Shown piece after piece: positions 9,369 to 17,212 of a DNA stretch of 64,000 nucleotides. The notes under the pieces were generated by a model. The model worked only from the letters and a program-made list of their open reading frames with translations. It was not told where the DNA came from and did no database searches. Origin of the DNA: Bacteroidaceae bacterium (GTDB lineage Bacteria; Bacteroidota; Bacteroidia; Bacteroidales; Bacteroidaceae); the NCBI GenBank assembly GCA_017650105.1, contig JAGCFO010000029.1, positions 1 to 64,000 of the forward strand. Direction: 5' to 3'. The position numbers and the translations under genes are program-made. Positions within the stretch are counted from its first letter, which is position 1, and the number at the start of each line of letters is the position of its first letter.

Positions 9369-10007
9369 TTAGTCGGCTACGACCACTTTGGCGTGGCGCA
9401 GCACTTTGTCGTTCAGTTTGTATCCCGTCTGCACACAGTCGATGATGGTTCCCTTGGGAGCTTCGTCGGTAGCGGGCAGCAGGGCAACGGCCTCGTGGAA
9501 ATCGGTGTCGAAGACTTCGCCTTTGGCATCGATTACTTTCAGCCCGTTCTGTTCCAGTATGGTGTGGAACTTGCTTGCAATCAGCTTGAATCCCTCGCAG
9601 CAAGCCTCTGCGTCGTTGGTTTTCTCCATCGACTCGAGGGCGCGTGCCATATCGTCCAAAACGGGGAGTACGGCTTTCATCAAGTTGGCGCTGCCGTTGA
9701 GGATAAGCTCGCTCTTCTCCTTGAGAGTACGCTTGCGGTAGTTTTCAAACTCTGCCATCTGGCGCAGATATCGGTCGTTGAGCTCTGCCATCTTGGCTTC
9801 AGCGTCGGCGAGGGCTGCTTTGGCCTTCTCCTCCTCGCTGGGCTCGGCATCGGGTTCGTTGTTGGTCTCTACAGTTTCCTCAGTAGGCTGTTCTGCAGCC
9901 GTCTCCTGCGTCTCGTTCTCTGCGGGGCGCTCTTCCTCCTTGTTAAGTTCAGGATCAAGGTTGTTGCTTTGTTCTGACATAGTATGTTTCTTTTTTTTCT
10001 TGCTCAT
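9369..10007 (-). CDS. grpE: Nucleotide exchange factor GrpE
   Basis: A 212-residue GrpE. The N-terminal about 65 residues are acidic and low complexity (EEERPAENETQE...), then comes the long dimerising helix (EAKMAELNDRYLRQMAEFEN) and the C-terminal beta domain ending in KVLRHAKVVVAD. It releases ADP from DnaK and works with the co-transcribed DnaJ. The given start yields MSKKKKKHTMSEQ; the second Met (about position 9980) is an equally possible start. No promoter of the TAnnTTTG form was found upstream; the region up to cdd is filled by an A+T-rich dispersed repeat. Confidence 0.95.
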   Translation of the reverse strand: MSKKKKKHTMSEQSNNLDPELNKEEERPAENETQETAAEQPTEETVETNNEPDAEPSEEEKAKAALADAEAKMAELNDRYLRQMAEFENYRKRTLKEKSELILNGSANLMKAVLPVLDDMARALESMEKTNDAEACCEGFKLIASKFHTILEQNGLKVIDAKGEVFDTDFHEAVALLPATDEAPKGTIIDCVQTGYKLNDKVLRHAKVVVAD

Positions 10008-10162
10008 AATACCTTATTTATATAATCTGCCTTTAGGGAAGCAAAAAGCTTGCCAGACGAGAAAACGACCGATTTTGTCTTGTCTTGTCGGTCGTTTTCT
10101 GCCATTATGTCGCATCGAAGGGCGGTTTCTTATGCCGAAGTGTTGTCTTTTCCAACACGAAT

Positions 10163-10262
10163 TATGGAGAAGGGAAAAATATTTTTCGAGAACAAATCTC
10201 GCGATATGAAGAAGGGAAAATTTTTTTTGAAGAAGGGAAAACGATTTTTTCTCAAAGCATAT
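10163..10262 (+). repeat. Dispersed modular intergenic repeat, copy 1
   Basis: In plus orientation: GGAGAAGGGAAAA, a T-run, GAGAACAAATCTCGCGA, then two GAAGAAGGGAAAA units (10208-10220 and 10229-10241), then CTCAAAGCATAT. The same modules recur near 18048, 26417, 31155, 47893 and 52845. This copy lies between cdd and grpE (both minus strand). Short inverted elements, such as TCTCGCGA, suggest it can fold when transcribed. Confidence 0.8.
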
Positions 10263-10277
10263 TTTTGCCTATTTACT

Positions 10278-10760
10278 TTATTTCAGGAAATCGCCTGTGA
10301 AGACGAGCGGAAGAAGCTCCTTTATTCCTCCGTCAACAACGTATGTTCCGTCGGTGCCGTAGAGGAGGATGCGGATAGGATGGCTGAAACGAGTCTCCGT
10401 TTCCAGTATCACTTGTCGGCAAGCTCCGCAGGGCGGGGTGGGAGTGCGCGTGAGTCCATTCGTATCGCGTGCTGCAACAGCGAGGGCCACGACAGCCTTG
10501 TCAGGATGCTGAGAGTTGGCGTAGAACAAGGTTGTACGCTCGGCGCAAAGGCCCGAGGGGAATGCTGCATTCTCCTGATTGCTGCCTGTGACTATCGTGC
10601 CGTCGTCGAGCAGAGCTGCAGCACCTACGCCGAAGTGAGAGTAGGGCGAATAGCTTCGAGTCGTTGCTTCGCATGCTTGTGTGATAAGATTCTGATCTGC
10701 TGCGCTCAGCTCGTCGAAGTCGTATAGTGCATAGTGGCACTCGTGAACGATTTTTTTCAT
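10278..10760 (-). CDS. cdd: Cytidine deaminase
   Basis: A 160-residue cytosolic zinc enzyme of the small, tetrameric cytidine deaminase type. The zinc site is all-cysteine: a CAE motif (in GLCAERTT, with catalytic Glu) and PCGACRQ. SPYSHFGVGAA and GSNQENAAFPSG are the usual substrate-binding strands. It converts cytidine and deoxycytidine to the uridine forms in pyrimidine salvage. The length fits the family. It has its own promoter immediately upstream (TATCTTTG on the minus strand), and the next genes lie beyond repeat DNA, so it is probably monocistronic. Confidence 0.95.
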   Translation of the reverse strand: MKKIVHECHYALYDFDELSAADQNLITQACEATTRSYSPYSHFGVGAAALLDDGTIVTGSNQENAAFPSGLCAERTTLFYANSQHPDKAVVALAVAARDTNGLTRTPTPPCGACRQVILETETRFSHPIRILLYGTDGTYVVDGGIKELLPLVFTGDFLK

Positions 10761-10791
10761 GGAATAAACTGTTTTTTCTGCTTTTCTAATG

Positions 10792-10822
10792 CAAAGATAC
10801 GTTTAAGCGAGCGTAGAACAAA
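10792..10822 (-). promoter_or_regulatory. Promoter of cdd
   Basis: On the minus strand TTTG (10822-10819), a 19-base spacer and TATCTTTG (10799-10792) match the Bacteroidetes -33/-7 consensus. The -7 box ends about 32 bases before the cdd ATG. Confidence 0.8.
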
Positions 10823-10896
10823 ATAAATTAACGAATTATTTTTTCTTCCGAGCGAAAGTATATAAAACTTCCAGTTAAAGATACGTTTAAGCGAGC
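10793..10896. repeat. 20-base direct repeat overlapping the cdd promoter
   Basis: AAAGATACGTTTAAGCGAGC occurs exactly at 10793-10812 and again at 10877-10896, 84 bases apart. The proximal copy contains the -7 box of the cdd promoter. The distal copy keeps TATCTTT but loses the final G and any TTTG at -33, so it looks like a degenerate duplicate of the promoter. Confidence 0.75.
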
Positions 10897-10974
10897 AGAT
10901 AGAAAGAGGAATGAGAGGATTTTTCCTGTTTCGATAAGAGTGAGTCTAAAACATTTTGTTAAAGATGAGAAATG

Positions 10975-11009
10975 TTTGCTTTCAAACTCAATTTTTTTTC
11001 GTAATTTTG
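10975..11009 (+). promoter_or_regulatory. Promoter of the glucosaminidase/LysM gene
   Basis: TAATTTTG at 11002-11009 matches the -7 element and lies 27 bases before the ATG at 11036. A TTTG at 10975-10978 is the best -33 element but the spacer is long (23 bases). Confidence 0.55.
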
Positions 11010-11035
11010 CCAACAATTGAAAAAGGAATCACTTT

Positions 11036-11917
11036 ATGCGACGTCACACCCTTCTTCTTATCCTTCTCGCATCCCTTTTCACGCTTGTGGCTGGGGCGCA
11101 GAACGCACAGTATGTCAAGTATATACAGCAGCACAAAGACCTGGCCATCGAGCAGATGAAGAAATATAACATCCCGGCAAGCATCACCCTTGCGCAGGCT
11201 CTTCTCGAGTCGGGCGCGGGGCAGAGCACCCTTGCGCGCGAGAGCAACAATCACTTCGGCATCAAGTGCCACAACTGGTCGGGCCGAAAGGTCTATCACG
11301 ACGATGATGCTTCTGACGACTGCTTCCGTGTTTATCGTTCGGTGCGCGATTCGTACGAGGATCATTCCATTTTTCTTTCCACGAGTCAGCGCTACCGCTC
11401 TCTCTTCAACTTGAAGCGTACCGATTATGTGGGTTGGGCCAACGGGCTGAAGCTGGCAGGATATGCTACCAATCCCTCGTATGCCGACAGGCTTATCAAC
11501 ATCATCGAAGCCTACAACCTCGATCAGTTCGATGTGGCGCGCGGATCATATACGGTGCTGAGCGCAGGCTCGCATCAGCCCCATCTCGCCAACGGGCTTG
11601 TCTATGTTGTCACTCGCAAGGGTGATACGGTGAAACTTATTGCCGACGAATTCGGCATTCCCGTGAGCCGACTGCTCCGCTACAACGATTTATATAAAGG
11701 ATATGTCCCGGGAGCGGGAGACATCCTCTACCTTCATCGCAAGAACTGGAAAGCAAAAAAGCCTTACAAGACTCATGTCGTGCGTGAGGGCGAGAGTATG
11801 TATTCCATTTCTCAGACTTACGGCATCCGTCTCTCTCGGCTCTATAAGATGAATAAGGATAAGGGCGACATCACTTCGTATGCTCCCTCGGTGGGCGACG
11901 TCATCAGGCTGAGATGA
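11036..11917 (+). CDS. Secreted N-acetylglucosaminidase with two LysM domains
   Basis: A 293-residue exported peptidoglycan hydrolase. A signal peptide (MRRHTLLLILLASLFTLVAGA) is followed by a glucosaminidase domain of the PF01832/FlgJ type (about 25-165): ITLAQALLESGAGQSTLA carries the catalytic Glu, then NNHFGIKCH, FRVYRSVRDSYEDH and GYATNPSYADRLI. Two LysM peptidoglycan-binding motifs follow (about 183-235 and 243-293), the second beginning HVVREGESMYSISQTYGI. It should cleave the glycan backbone between N-acetylglucosamine and N-acetylmuramic acid in the periplasm. The domain order is common in Bacteroidetes. It has its own promoter and is followed 83 bases later by the prenyltransferase. 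Confidence 0.9.
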   Translation: MRRHTLLLILLASLFTLVAGAQNAQYVKYIQQHKDLAIEQMKKYNIPASITLAQALLESGAGQSTLARESNNHFGIKCHNWSGRKVYHDDDASDDCFRVYRSVRDSYEDHSIFLSTSQRYRSLFNLKRTDYVGWANGLKLAGYATNPSYADRLINIIEAYNLDQFDVARGSYTVLSAGSHQPHLANGLVYVVTRKGDTVKLIADEFGIPVSRLLRYNDLYKGYVPGAGDILYLHRKNWKAKKPYKTHVVREGESMYSISQTYGIRLSRLYKMNKDKGDITSYAPSVGDVIRLR

Positions 11918-12000
11918 TTCGGCAAAGAGGCTTTTCCGATGTTGATGAAGAGCGGTGTGAAAAGTTTCATGAGTAGAATTGTAAACTAAAGACCAACTGT

Positions 12001-13005
12001 ATGTCATATCTGAAAACATGGCTTAAGAACGGGCGCTATGCCGCTCTTGTTCAGAGTGTTATGCCTGCTGTGCTGGCTGTAATCCTTGCCCTCGGGCACG
12101 GGGAGTTTAATGTGTGGCTGGCGCTTGTTGCCGTGCTGGGCGTAGAATGTGCCCATCTGGCGCTGAACCTTTCAGACGACTATTTCGACTATAAGTCCGA
12201 TATGCTGGCAGACAGGATTAACGCCGTGCGGAAGGGTTTTAAGGCTTACACAGCAAAGTATCCATATCTGACAGACGGCACCGCAAGCGTCTCCGACTTG
12301 AAGAAGGCTATCGCCCTTTTCTCGCTTGTCGCTATTGTCTGCGGCATTGTCGTGTTAATTTTCCGCGGATGGCCCGTTGTTGTCATCGCTGCCGTAACGG
12401 CTTTCTTGGGCGTCTTTTACTCTGCTCCCCCTCTCAAGTTGGGCTTTCACGGAATGGGCGAGCTGATTATCGGTGCCATTTTCGGCCCTCTGCTGATGAC
12501 GGGCGTTTACTTCGCTGCCTGCGGGGAGATAAATCCTTCGGTAGCGTGGCTCTCGATACCTGTAGGCTTGCTTGTCGTCAACATCCTCTTTACACACAGC
12601 TATATCGACAACGTGGGTGACGGCGAGTCGGAGAAGCTTACGCTGGCAGGATTGCTTCGCACCGACAAGGCAAACCTTGCTATGAGTGCCTTGCTGAATT
12701 TCCTCCCGAGCTTGCTGGTAGTGCTTGCTGTAGCCTTTGGCTATCTCAGCTGGCCCTATCTCTTCTCGTTGCTGATTTTGCCTCGCAACATCTGGCTCTT
12801 CTGGTCTTTGGTGAAATTTGCCCGTAAGGAAGAGATTCCCCTTGAGAAGCCCGCGTGGTATCTTGGTAACATGGGCAATTGGGAAGTGTACAGGAAACTG
12901 AAAATTGACTGGTTCCTCATCCGCTGGCTTACCGCACGCAACGCGCTTTCCCTGTTCTGCCTCATCCTTATTATTGTCACGCTGGTGCTTCTCTTCACAG
13001 CCTGA
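12001..13005 (+). CDS. menA: UbiA-family prenyltransferase, probably 1,4-dihydroxy-2-naphthoate polyprenyltransferase
   Basis: A 334-residue integral membrane protein with about eight or nine hydrophobic helices. The first aspartate motif NLSDDYFDYKSD (near residue 57-68) binds the prenyl diphosphate through magnesium; a second acidic motif lies in HSYIDNVGDGESEK. The DYFDYKS form is typical of MenA, which prenylates 1,4-dihydroxy-2-naphthoate to demethylmenaquinone; menaquinone is the usual Bacteroidales quinone. No other men gene is nearby, so a different aromatic acceptor cannot be excluded. The radical SAM gene follows on the same strand after 115 bases containing a short repeat. Confidence 0.75.
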   Translation: MSYLKTWLKNGRYAALVQSVMPAVLAVILALGHGEFNVWLALVAVLGVECAHLALNLSDDYFDYKSDMLADRINAVRKGFKAYTAKYPYLTDGTASVSDLKKAIALFSLVAIVCGIVVLIFRGWPVVVIAAVTAFLGVFYSAPPLKLGFHGMGELIIGAIFGPLLMTGVYFAACGEINPSVAWLSIPVGLLVVNILFTHSYIDNVGDGESEKLTLAGLLRTDKANLAMSALLNFLPSLLVVLAVAFGYLSWPYLFSLLILPRNIWLFWSLVKFARKEEIPLEKPAWYLGNMGNWEVYRKLKIDWFLIRWLTARNALSLFCLILIIVTLVLLFTA

Positions 13006-13076
13006 TGCCCTCGAAGAGCTCAAGCGTATCCTTATCATAAATAGAGTTTCGTAGTTATTACTATCCGATACTTCCT

Positions 13077-13115
13077 CTATCCGAAAATTTGATTATTAGA
13101 TTATCCGATTATCCC
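13077..13115. repeat. ATTATCCGATTATC short repeat tract
   Basis: ATCCGA and GATTATC units lie immediately before the radical SAM gene; the reverse complement resembles the tract at 8066-8120 (GGATAATCGGATAAT). Confidence 0.4.
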
Positions 13116-13120
13116 CAAAT

Positions 13121-14023
13121 ATGCCTCGCTTCACTCAATTCTTCTATCTCCCTTACTGGTTCATCGGTGCACGTTTCTTCGGCAAGAAGAAACCCCTCCA
13201 AAGCGTCATTTTCATTTCCGACAAGTGCAATCTCTCATGCATGCATTGCAGCGTTTACAACCATACGGAGCCGAAAGTGAAAACCTTCGCGCAGCTTGTG
13301 GAGGAGATGAAATACTGCTATTCCCTTGGAAGCCGCTTCATCGACTTTGAGGGGGGCGAGCCCTTCATTTGGGAAGATGAGGGACGTACCGTTGACGACC
13401 TTGTGGATGAGGCAAAACGGCTCGGATTCTTCTCGTGCACCATCACCACCAACGCGCAGAACCCCTTCCCCCATTCCCACGCCGACAGCATCTGGGTGAG
13501 CCTCGACGGGATAGGGGAGTATCACGAGCGTGTGAGAGGAAAGGGCACCTTCGAACGGCTTGAGAAGAACATCGCTACTTGCGGGCACAAGGCCCTCTCG
13601 GCAAATATGGCTGTGAATACGCTTAACTGGCAGTCGGTAGGCGAAACTATCGAGTACGTCAAGAAGAGTCCCTATTTCAAGTCCATCTCTTTCAGCCTCC
13701 ACACTCCTTTTGCCGGCACCGAATACCTGGCTCTCGACGAGGAACATCGTCTTCAAGTGCTCGACACTATTCTTGCCTATAAGAAGAAGGGCTATCCCAT
13801 CATGAACTCCTCTATCGGGCTTCGCAAGATGAAGAAACTCGACTTCGAGCCCCAATGCTGGGTTACCAACTTCATCTTCTCCGACGGCACACGCAAGCCC
13901 CAATGCATCGGCAACGAGCAGGGTGTCTGCAATCAATGCGGTTTCGGAATGGCAGGAGAGATGAACGCCCTCTTCCGCTTCGCTCCCGAAACCATTCTGG
14001 CAGGACTAAAGCTGAGGATGTAA
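13121..14023 (+). CDS. Radical SAM protein
   Basis: A 300-residue radical S-adenosylmethionine enzyme. The iron-sulfur cluster motif CNLSCMHC (CxxxCxxC, near residues 37-44) follows the FISDK strand. The glycine-rich EGGEPF motif lies near 80 and the substrate-side strands ITTNAQNPF and ISFSLHTPF are present. A further cysteine cluster at the C-terminus (QCWVTN, PQCIGNEQGVCNQCGFG) could hold a second cluster, as in the SPASM and twitch subgroups. The length and the early cluster motif fit a one-domain enzyme with a short C-terminal extension. The reaction cannot be named from sequence. It follows the menA-like gene on the same strand, which may reflect only proximity. Confidence 0.8.
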   Translation: MPRFTQFFYLPYWFIGARFFGKKKPLQSVIFISDKCNLSCMHCSVYNHTEPKVKTFAQLVEEMKYCYSLGSRFIDFEGGEPFIWEDEGRTVDDLVDEAKRLGFFSCTITTNAQNPFPHSHADSIWVSLDGIGEYHERVRGKGTFERLEKNIATCGHKALSANMAVNTLNWQSVGETIEYVKKSPYFKSISFSLHTPFAGTEYLALDEEHRLQVLDTILAYKKKGYPIMNSSIGLRKMKKLDFEPQCWVTNFIFSDGTRKPQCIGNEQGVCNQCGFGMAGEMNALFRFAPETILAGLKLRM

Positions 14024-14100
14024 GGGAAAACAGCCCTCTCTTTGATGAAAACATCTTCTTTGTCAACGTTTATTCGATTTTCGACAAAGAAAAAATAATT

Positions 14101-14195
14101 ATTCCTTCTTGGGAGAACCATTATTCCTTCTTGGGAGAGAGTCTCCCAAGCCTTTGGGAGAACCATTATCGAGCCTTTGGGAGAACTTCTCCCAA
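14101..14195. repeat. TTGGGAGAA inverted/direct repeat cluster
   Basis: This lies in a 489-base gene-free stretch (14024-14512) between convergent genes. It has four direct TTGGGAGA units and two perfect palindromes: CTTGGGAGA/TCTCCCAAG (14130-14150, 3-base loop) and TTGGGAGAA/TTCTCCCAA (14177-14195, 1-base loop). The direct units are preceded by repeated ATTATTCCTTC. Nothing else was recognised in the stretch apart from the hairpin at 14390. Confidence 0.75.
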
Positions 14196-14389
14196 CAAAG
14201 AAAATTCTCGTGGTAAAAAGGGAAAAACAGGGCAGAAGGGCTAATCTCAGCTGCTTTTTTGGGCAAGAGGAACTATTTGAAAGTCTAAGAAGGAAATCGA
14301 GCAAACAACCCCGTTTCTCTTTGGGTACTAAGGAACGATAAGCTAATCATATAGTCAGTTGGAGGGCTGTCAGAGTTGGGTGCAAAGAA

Positions 14390-14425
14390 AAGGGTGCCGT
14401 ACGGTTGCGGCACCCTTCTTGTTTT
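14390..14425. terminator. Probable bidirectional terminator
   Basis: The perfect 10-base stem AAGGGTGCCG (14390-14399) / CGGCACCCTT (14408-14417) with an 8-base loop is followed by CTTGTTTT on the plus side and by TTTCTTTG on the minus side. It lies between the convergent radical SAM gene (ends 14023) and SGNH hydrolase gene (ends 14513) and probably serves mainly the latter. Confidence 0.7.
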
Positions 14426-14512
14426 GCTCTGTAAGGCTGACAGCTTGCTGTGCTTTTCAGATAACGCGTTTCCGTATGGGAGAGAGCGGCTGTCGGCGTG
14501 CAGACGTGGAGC

Positions 14513-15217
14513 TTACTCCCTCTGCTTTTTGATGACGGGGAGGAGCAGGTTCTCCATCACCTCGTAGCCTTTCACGTTGGGATGAACGCCTGGGTTGTCT
14601 TGAGCCAGCTCGGGTTTCATCTTCGTGCCGTCTTCCGTTACCATAGCGCTGAAATAGTCGACATACGGAATCTTTTTCTCCTCAGCATAGGCTTGCACGC
14701 GTGCATTCAGATGGCGGATTTTCTCCATAGCGTCGGTTACAGAAGGACGCCAGCTGAATCCTTCGGCGGGAAGGCAGCTTGCGAGTATCACCTTGATTTT
14801 ATTAGCTTGGGCTAACTCTACCATCGAAACCACGTTGCCGAAAGTGAGGTCCTCGTCGTAATCGCCCGTATTCTCTGCGATGTCGTTTGTACCGTAATTG
14901 ATGACAACTACCTTAGGCTGCAGGTTGATGACGTCCTCGCGGAAGCGGAGAAGGAACTGATAGCTGGTTTGTCCTCCGATGCCTCGTCCGATGAGCTTGT
15001 TTTTCTCAAAGAACTTGGGACGAGCGCCGGGCCATCCGTCGGTAATGGAGTTGCCGAAGAGCACCACGCGTTTCTCATTCTTGGCTGGAGTGCCCAATTC
15101 CTTGTTCTGAGCGGCGTAGCGCTTCCAGTTGGCGAAATCGTGACGCTGAGCCCACACTCCGTTTACACTCAAACATGATAGAAGCAGGACTAATCCTGCC
15201 ATTTTCAAAGCTTTCAT
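14513..15217 (-). CDS. Secreted SGNH/GDSL-family hydrolase
   Basis: The start is taken at the ATG at 15217, which gives a signal peptide (MKALKMAGLVLLLSCLSVNGVWA) and 234 residues; the longer frame upstream would run through the promoter. SGNH blocks are visible: block I GNSITDGW with the nucleophilic Ser, block II GIGGQ, block III INYGTNDI, and block V DNPGVHPNVKGY with the catalytic Asp-His pair. Such enzymes are extracytoplasmic esterases that often remove acetyl groups from polysaccharides; the true substrate is not shown. It is transcribed alone, divergently from the flavoprotein gene. Confidence 0.88.
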   Translation of the reverse strand: MKALKMAGLVLLLSCLSVNGVWAQRHDFANWKRYAAQNKELGTPAKNEKRVVLFGNSITDGWPGARPKFFEKNKLIGRGIGGQTSYQFLLRFREDVINLQPKVVVINYGTNDIAENTGDYDEDLTFGNVVSMVELAQANKIKVILASCLPAEGFSWRPSVTDAMEKIRHLNARVQAYAEEKKIPYVDYFSAMVTEDGTKMKPELAQDNPGVHPNVKGYEVMENLLLPVIKKQRE

Positions 15218-15259
15218 AGGTATTCTGTTTTTTAGTGAAAGATAATCTGAATTCTGTGG

Positions 15260-15290
15260 CGAAGATAGGAAGGCTTTTTCGTTTCTGCAA
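15260..15290 (-). promoter_or_regulatory. Promoter of the SGNH hydrolase gene
   Basis: On the minus strand TTG (15290-15288), a 20-base spacer and TATCTTCG (15267-15260) approximate the consensus; the same TATCTTCG variant is used before the second CotH gene. Confidence 0.6.
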
Positions 15291-15313
15291 GCGTTTGCCC
15301 AAGAAATCGACAC

Positions 15314-15613
15314 GAAAAAGAGTCAACCCTCTTTGTTCTGCGCTCGATTTTCCGTAACTTTGGGTGATTTGCCCTAAGTTACTCCATCTCGGCATAAAAA
15401 AAGAGTGGGACTCTTTTTGTTCTGCGCTCGTTTTTTCGTAACTTTGGGTGATTTCCCCTAAGTTACCTCATCTCGGCATAAAAAAGAGTGGGACTCTCTT
15501 TGTTCTGCTCTCGATTTTCCGTAACTTTGGGTGATTTCCCCTAAGTTACTTCATCTCGGCATAAAAAAAGAGTGGGACTCTCTTTGTTCTGCTCTCGATT
15601 TTTCGTAACTTTG
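15314..15613 (+). repeat. Four-fold tandem repeat, each unit carrying a complete promoter
   Basis: The period is 83-84 bases. Each unit has a short palindrome (AGAGTGGGACTCT in copies 2-4), TTTG at -33, exactly 19 bases, and TAACTTTG at -7. The -7 boxes are at 15355-15362, 15439-15446, 15522-15529 and 15606-15613. In copies 1-3 a second inverted repeat, GTAACTT...AAGTTAC, overlaps the -7 box and start site (15354-15382, 15438-15466, 15521-15549). Copy 4 diverges straight after the -7 box and so lacks that element. All promoters point toward the flavoprotein gene. Confidence 0.92.
15583..15613 (+). promoter_or_regulatory. Gene-proximal promoter of the flavoprotein operon
   Basis: TTTG (15583-15586), 19 bases, TAACTTTG (15606-15613): the fourth and only operator-free copy of the array. 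Transcripts would start near 15619, leaving a leader of about 70 bases. Confidence 0.8.
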
Positions 15614-15689
15614 CTGCAGAAAAGAAAAAGAAGGTGCCAGAAAGATAAAGGAACCTCAAAATTATAGAAACAACCGAAAACATTTGATT

Positions 15690-16322
15690 ATGAAAGTACT
15701 GTTAGTGAACGCAAGTCCCCGCAAGGAAGGAAACACTTTCACAGCGCTGAGCGAAGTTGCGCGACAGCTCGAGAAGAACGGCCTTGAGGCAGAGATAGTG
15801 CAATTGGGCGTAAAGCCCGTGCGTAGCTGTATCGCCTGCAATCAATGCAAGGTCAAGGGATTAGGGCACTGTGTGTTTGACGATGACGTCTGCAATCGTA
15901 TCATTGAGAAGATGGCCGACAGCGATGCGTTCATCATCGGTTCGCCCGTCTATTACGGACAGCCTACGGGTGCAGCGCTTTCGGTGGTGCAGCGCATGCT
16001 CTATTCGGCAGGAAACCTGTTTGTGAATAAGCCTGCCGCAAGCATAGCCGTATGCCGTCGGGGAGGCGCCACAGCCGCTCTGCAGACTTTGAATATGCCG
16101 TTTCAGATGATGAATATGCCTGTCGTTACTTCGCAATACTGGAACATCGCCTATGGGCGCGAGCAAGGGCAGGCAGCTCTCGACACGGAGGGTATGCAGA
16201 CAATGCGCACTTTGGCTGACAATATGGCGTTTCTTCTGAAGAAGATACATGCCGACGGCGCCCCGCAGTATCCTGAGAGGGAAGCGTGGCAGCCGATGCA
16301 CTTCATCAGGCAGGATGGGTGA
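15690..16322 (+). CDS. Flavodoxin-fold NAD(P)H-dependent FMN reductase, iron-sulfur-flavoprotein-like
   Basis: The ATG at 15690 is preferred to the TTG at 15684; the product has 210 residues. The N-terminus KVLLVNASPRKEGNT is the FMN-phosphate loop of the NADPH-dependent FMN reductase family, and GSPVYYGQPTGA is the second flavin-contact loop. The cysteines in SCIACNQCKVKGLGHC (near 47-62) match the compact Cys motif that binds an Fe-S cluster in archaeal iron-sulfur flavoproteins, or a single Cys in related oxidoreductases. It is probably a cytoplasmic electron carrier or quinone/nitro reductase. It is the first gene after the promoter array and overlaps the next gene by 8 bases, so the two are translationally coupled. 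Confidence 0.85.
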   Translation: MKVLLVNASPRKEGNTFTALSEVARQLEKNGLEAEIVQLGVKPVRSCIACNQCKVKGLGHCVFDDDVCNRIIEKMADSDAFIIGSPVYYGQPTGAALSVVQRMLYSAGNLFVNKPAASIAVCRRGGATAALQTLNMPFQMMNMPVVTSQYWNIAYGREQGQAALDTEGMQTMRTLADNMAFLLKKIHADGAPQYPEREAWQPMHFIRQDG

Positions 16323-17067
16323 GATGTGGAACTTGTGGCACGGATGCCACAAAAAGAGCGAGGGATGTCGGCATTGCTATGTCTTTCGGCGTGATGCGCA
16401 GTTTGAGAAAGACTCAAGCGAGGTGCACAAAACGGCATCGTTCTCTCTGCCCATACGGCGCAATCGACAAGGAGCGTGGAAGGTTCCTTCGGGCACGCTG
16501 ATGTGGACTTGCTTCACATCCGACTTCTTCATTGAGGAAGCCGACGAATGGAGAGGGGAGGCTTGGCAGATGATGAGGCTCCGCAGCGACTTGCACTTCT
16601 ACATCATCACGAAACGTCCCGAGCGCATCGCGCAGAACCTGCCCGATGACTGGGGAAGAGGGTATGAGAACGTTTCCGTCAGCTGCACGATGGAGAACCA
16701 AAGGCGCGCGGAGGAACGGATGCCGCTTTTCCGCCATTTGCCTATCCTCCACAAAGCCGTCATCTGTGAGCCGCTTCTGGAGGCAATTGATTTCGGCAAC
16801 TGGCTTGGGGATTGGTGTGAGCAGGTTACGGTAGGCGGAGAATCGGGAAACGAAGCCCGCGAGTGCGATTACGATTGGGTGCTGGCACTTCGTCGACAAT
16901 GCGAGGAGGCTGGCGTTTCCTTCCACTTCAAGCAGACGGGAGCTCATTTCCGCAAAGACGGGCGACTCTACCATATTCCTCGCAATCAGCAGATGCGTCA
17001 GGCACATCGTGCGGGGATTGATTGGCACCCCAAGAAGAATAAATTAAAAGAGGAGTCAGATGAATAA
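16315..17067 (+). CDS. DUF5131 (phage Gp37/Gp68-like) radical-SAM-like protein
   Basis: The ATG at 16315 overlaps the preceding stop by 8 bases and gives a 250-residue product starting MGEMWNLWHGCHKKSEGC. This is the characteristic opening of the DUF5131/Gp37-Gp68 family: WNxxxGCxxxSxGCxxCY, with cysteines arranged as in radical SAM enzymes. ITKRPERI, GGESGNEAR and FHFKQTGAH are further family blocks. The family occurs in phages and bacteria and its reaction is not established. The upstream flavodoxin-fold protein could act as its electron donor, which is inference. A possible 50-codon gene overlaps its end by 8 bases. Confidence 0.8.
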   Translation: MGEMWNLWHGCHKKSEGCRHCYVFRRDAQFEKDSSEVHKTASFSLPIRRNRQGAWKVPSGTLMWTCFTSDFFIEEADEWRGEAWQMMRLRSDLHFYIITKRPERIAQNLPDDWGRGYENVSVSCTMENQRRAEERMPLFRHLPILHKAVICEPLLEAIDFGNWLGDWCEQVTVGGESGNEARECDYDWVLALRRQCEEAGVSFHFKQTGAHFRKDGRLYHIPRNQQMRQAHRAGIDWHPKKNKLKEESDE

Positions 17068-17212
17068 AGAGGTATTCAACGAAGATAAATCCCGTGTGGC
17101 AACTCCGCCGGGAGGGGATTTGGCAGATGAAGACGTGAAGACTCTTGTCTGCAGAGTCTACGAAACAGTTAAATTAAAATCAGAAAGGAATCAATATGGC
17201 AAGCAATGCTGA
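17060..17212 (+). CDS. Possible 50-residue protein coupled to the DUF5131 gene
   Basis: An ATG at 17060 overlaps the DUF5131 stop and opens a 50-codon frame (MNKEVFNEDKSRVATPPGGD... ending NQYGKQC) that runs 17 bases into the TfoX-like gene. The overlap pattern is the same as between the two preceding genes, and the frame fills what would otherwise be a 128-base gap. It is hydrophilic with no recognised motif. It may be real or an accident of a compact operon. Confidence 0.3.
   Translation: MNKEVFNEDKSRVATPPGGDLADEDVKTLVCRVYETVKLKSERNQYGKQC

Noticed and set aside
15314..15613. Regular repeats looked like a possible CRISPR array
   Set aside because: The whole 83-84-base unit is repeated, with no variable spacers, and no cas gene is in the window; each unit contains a promoter.
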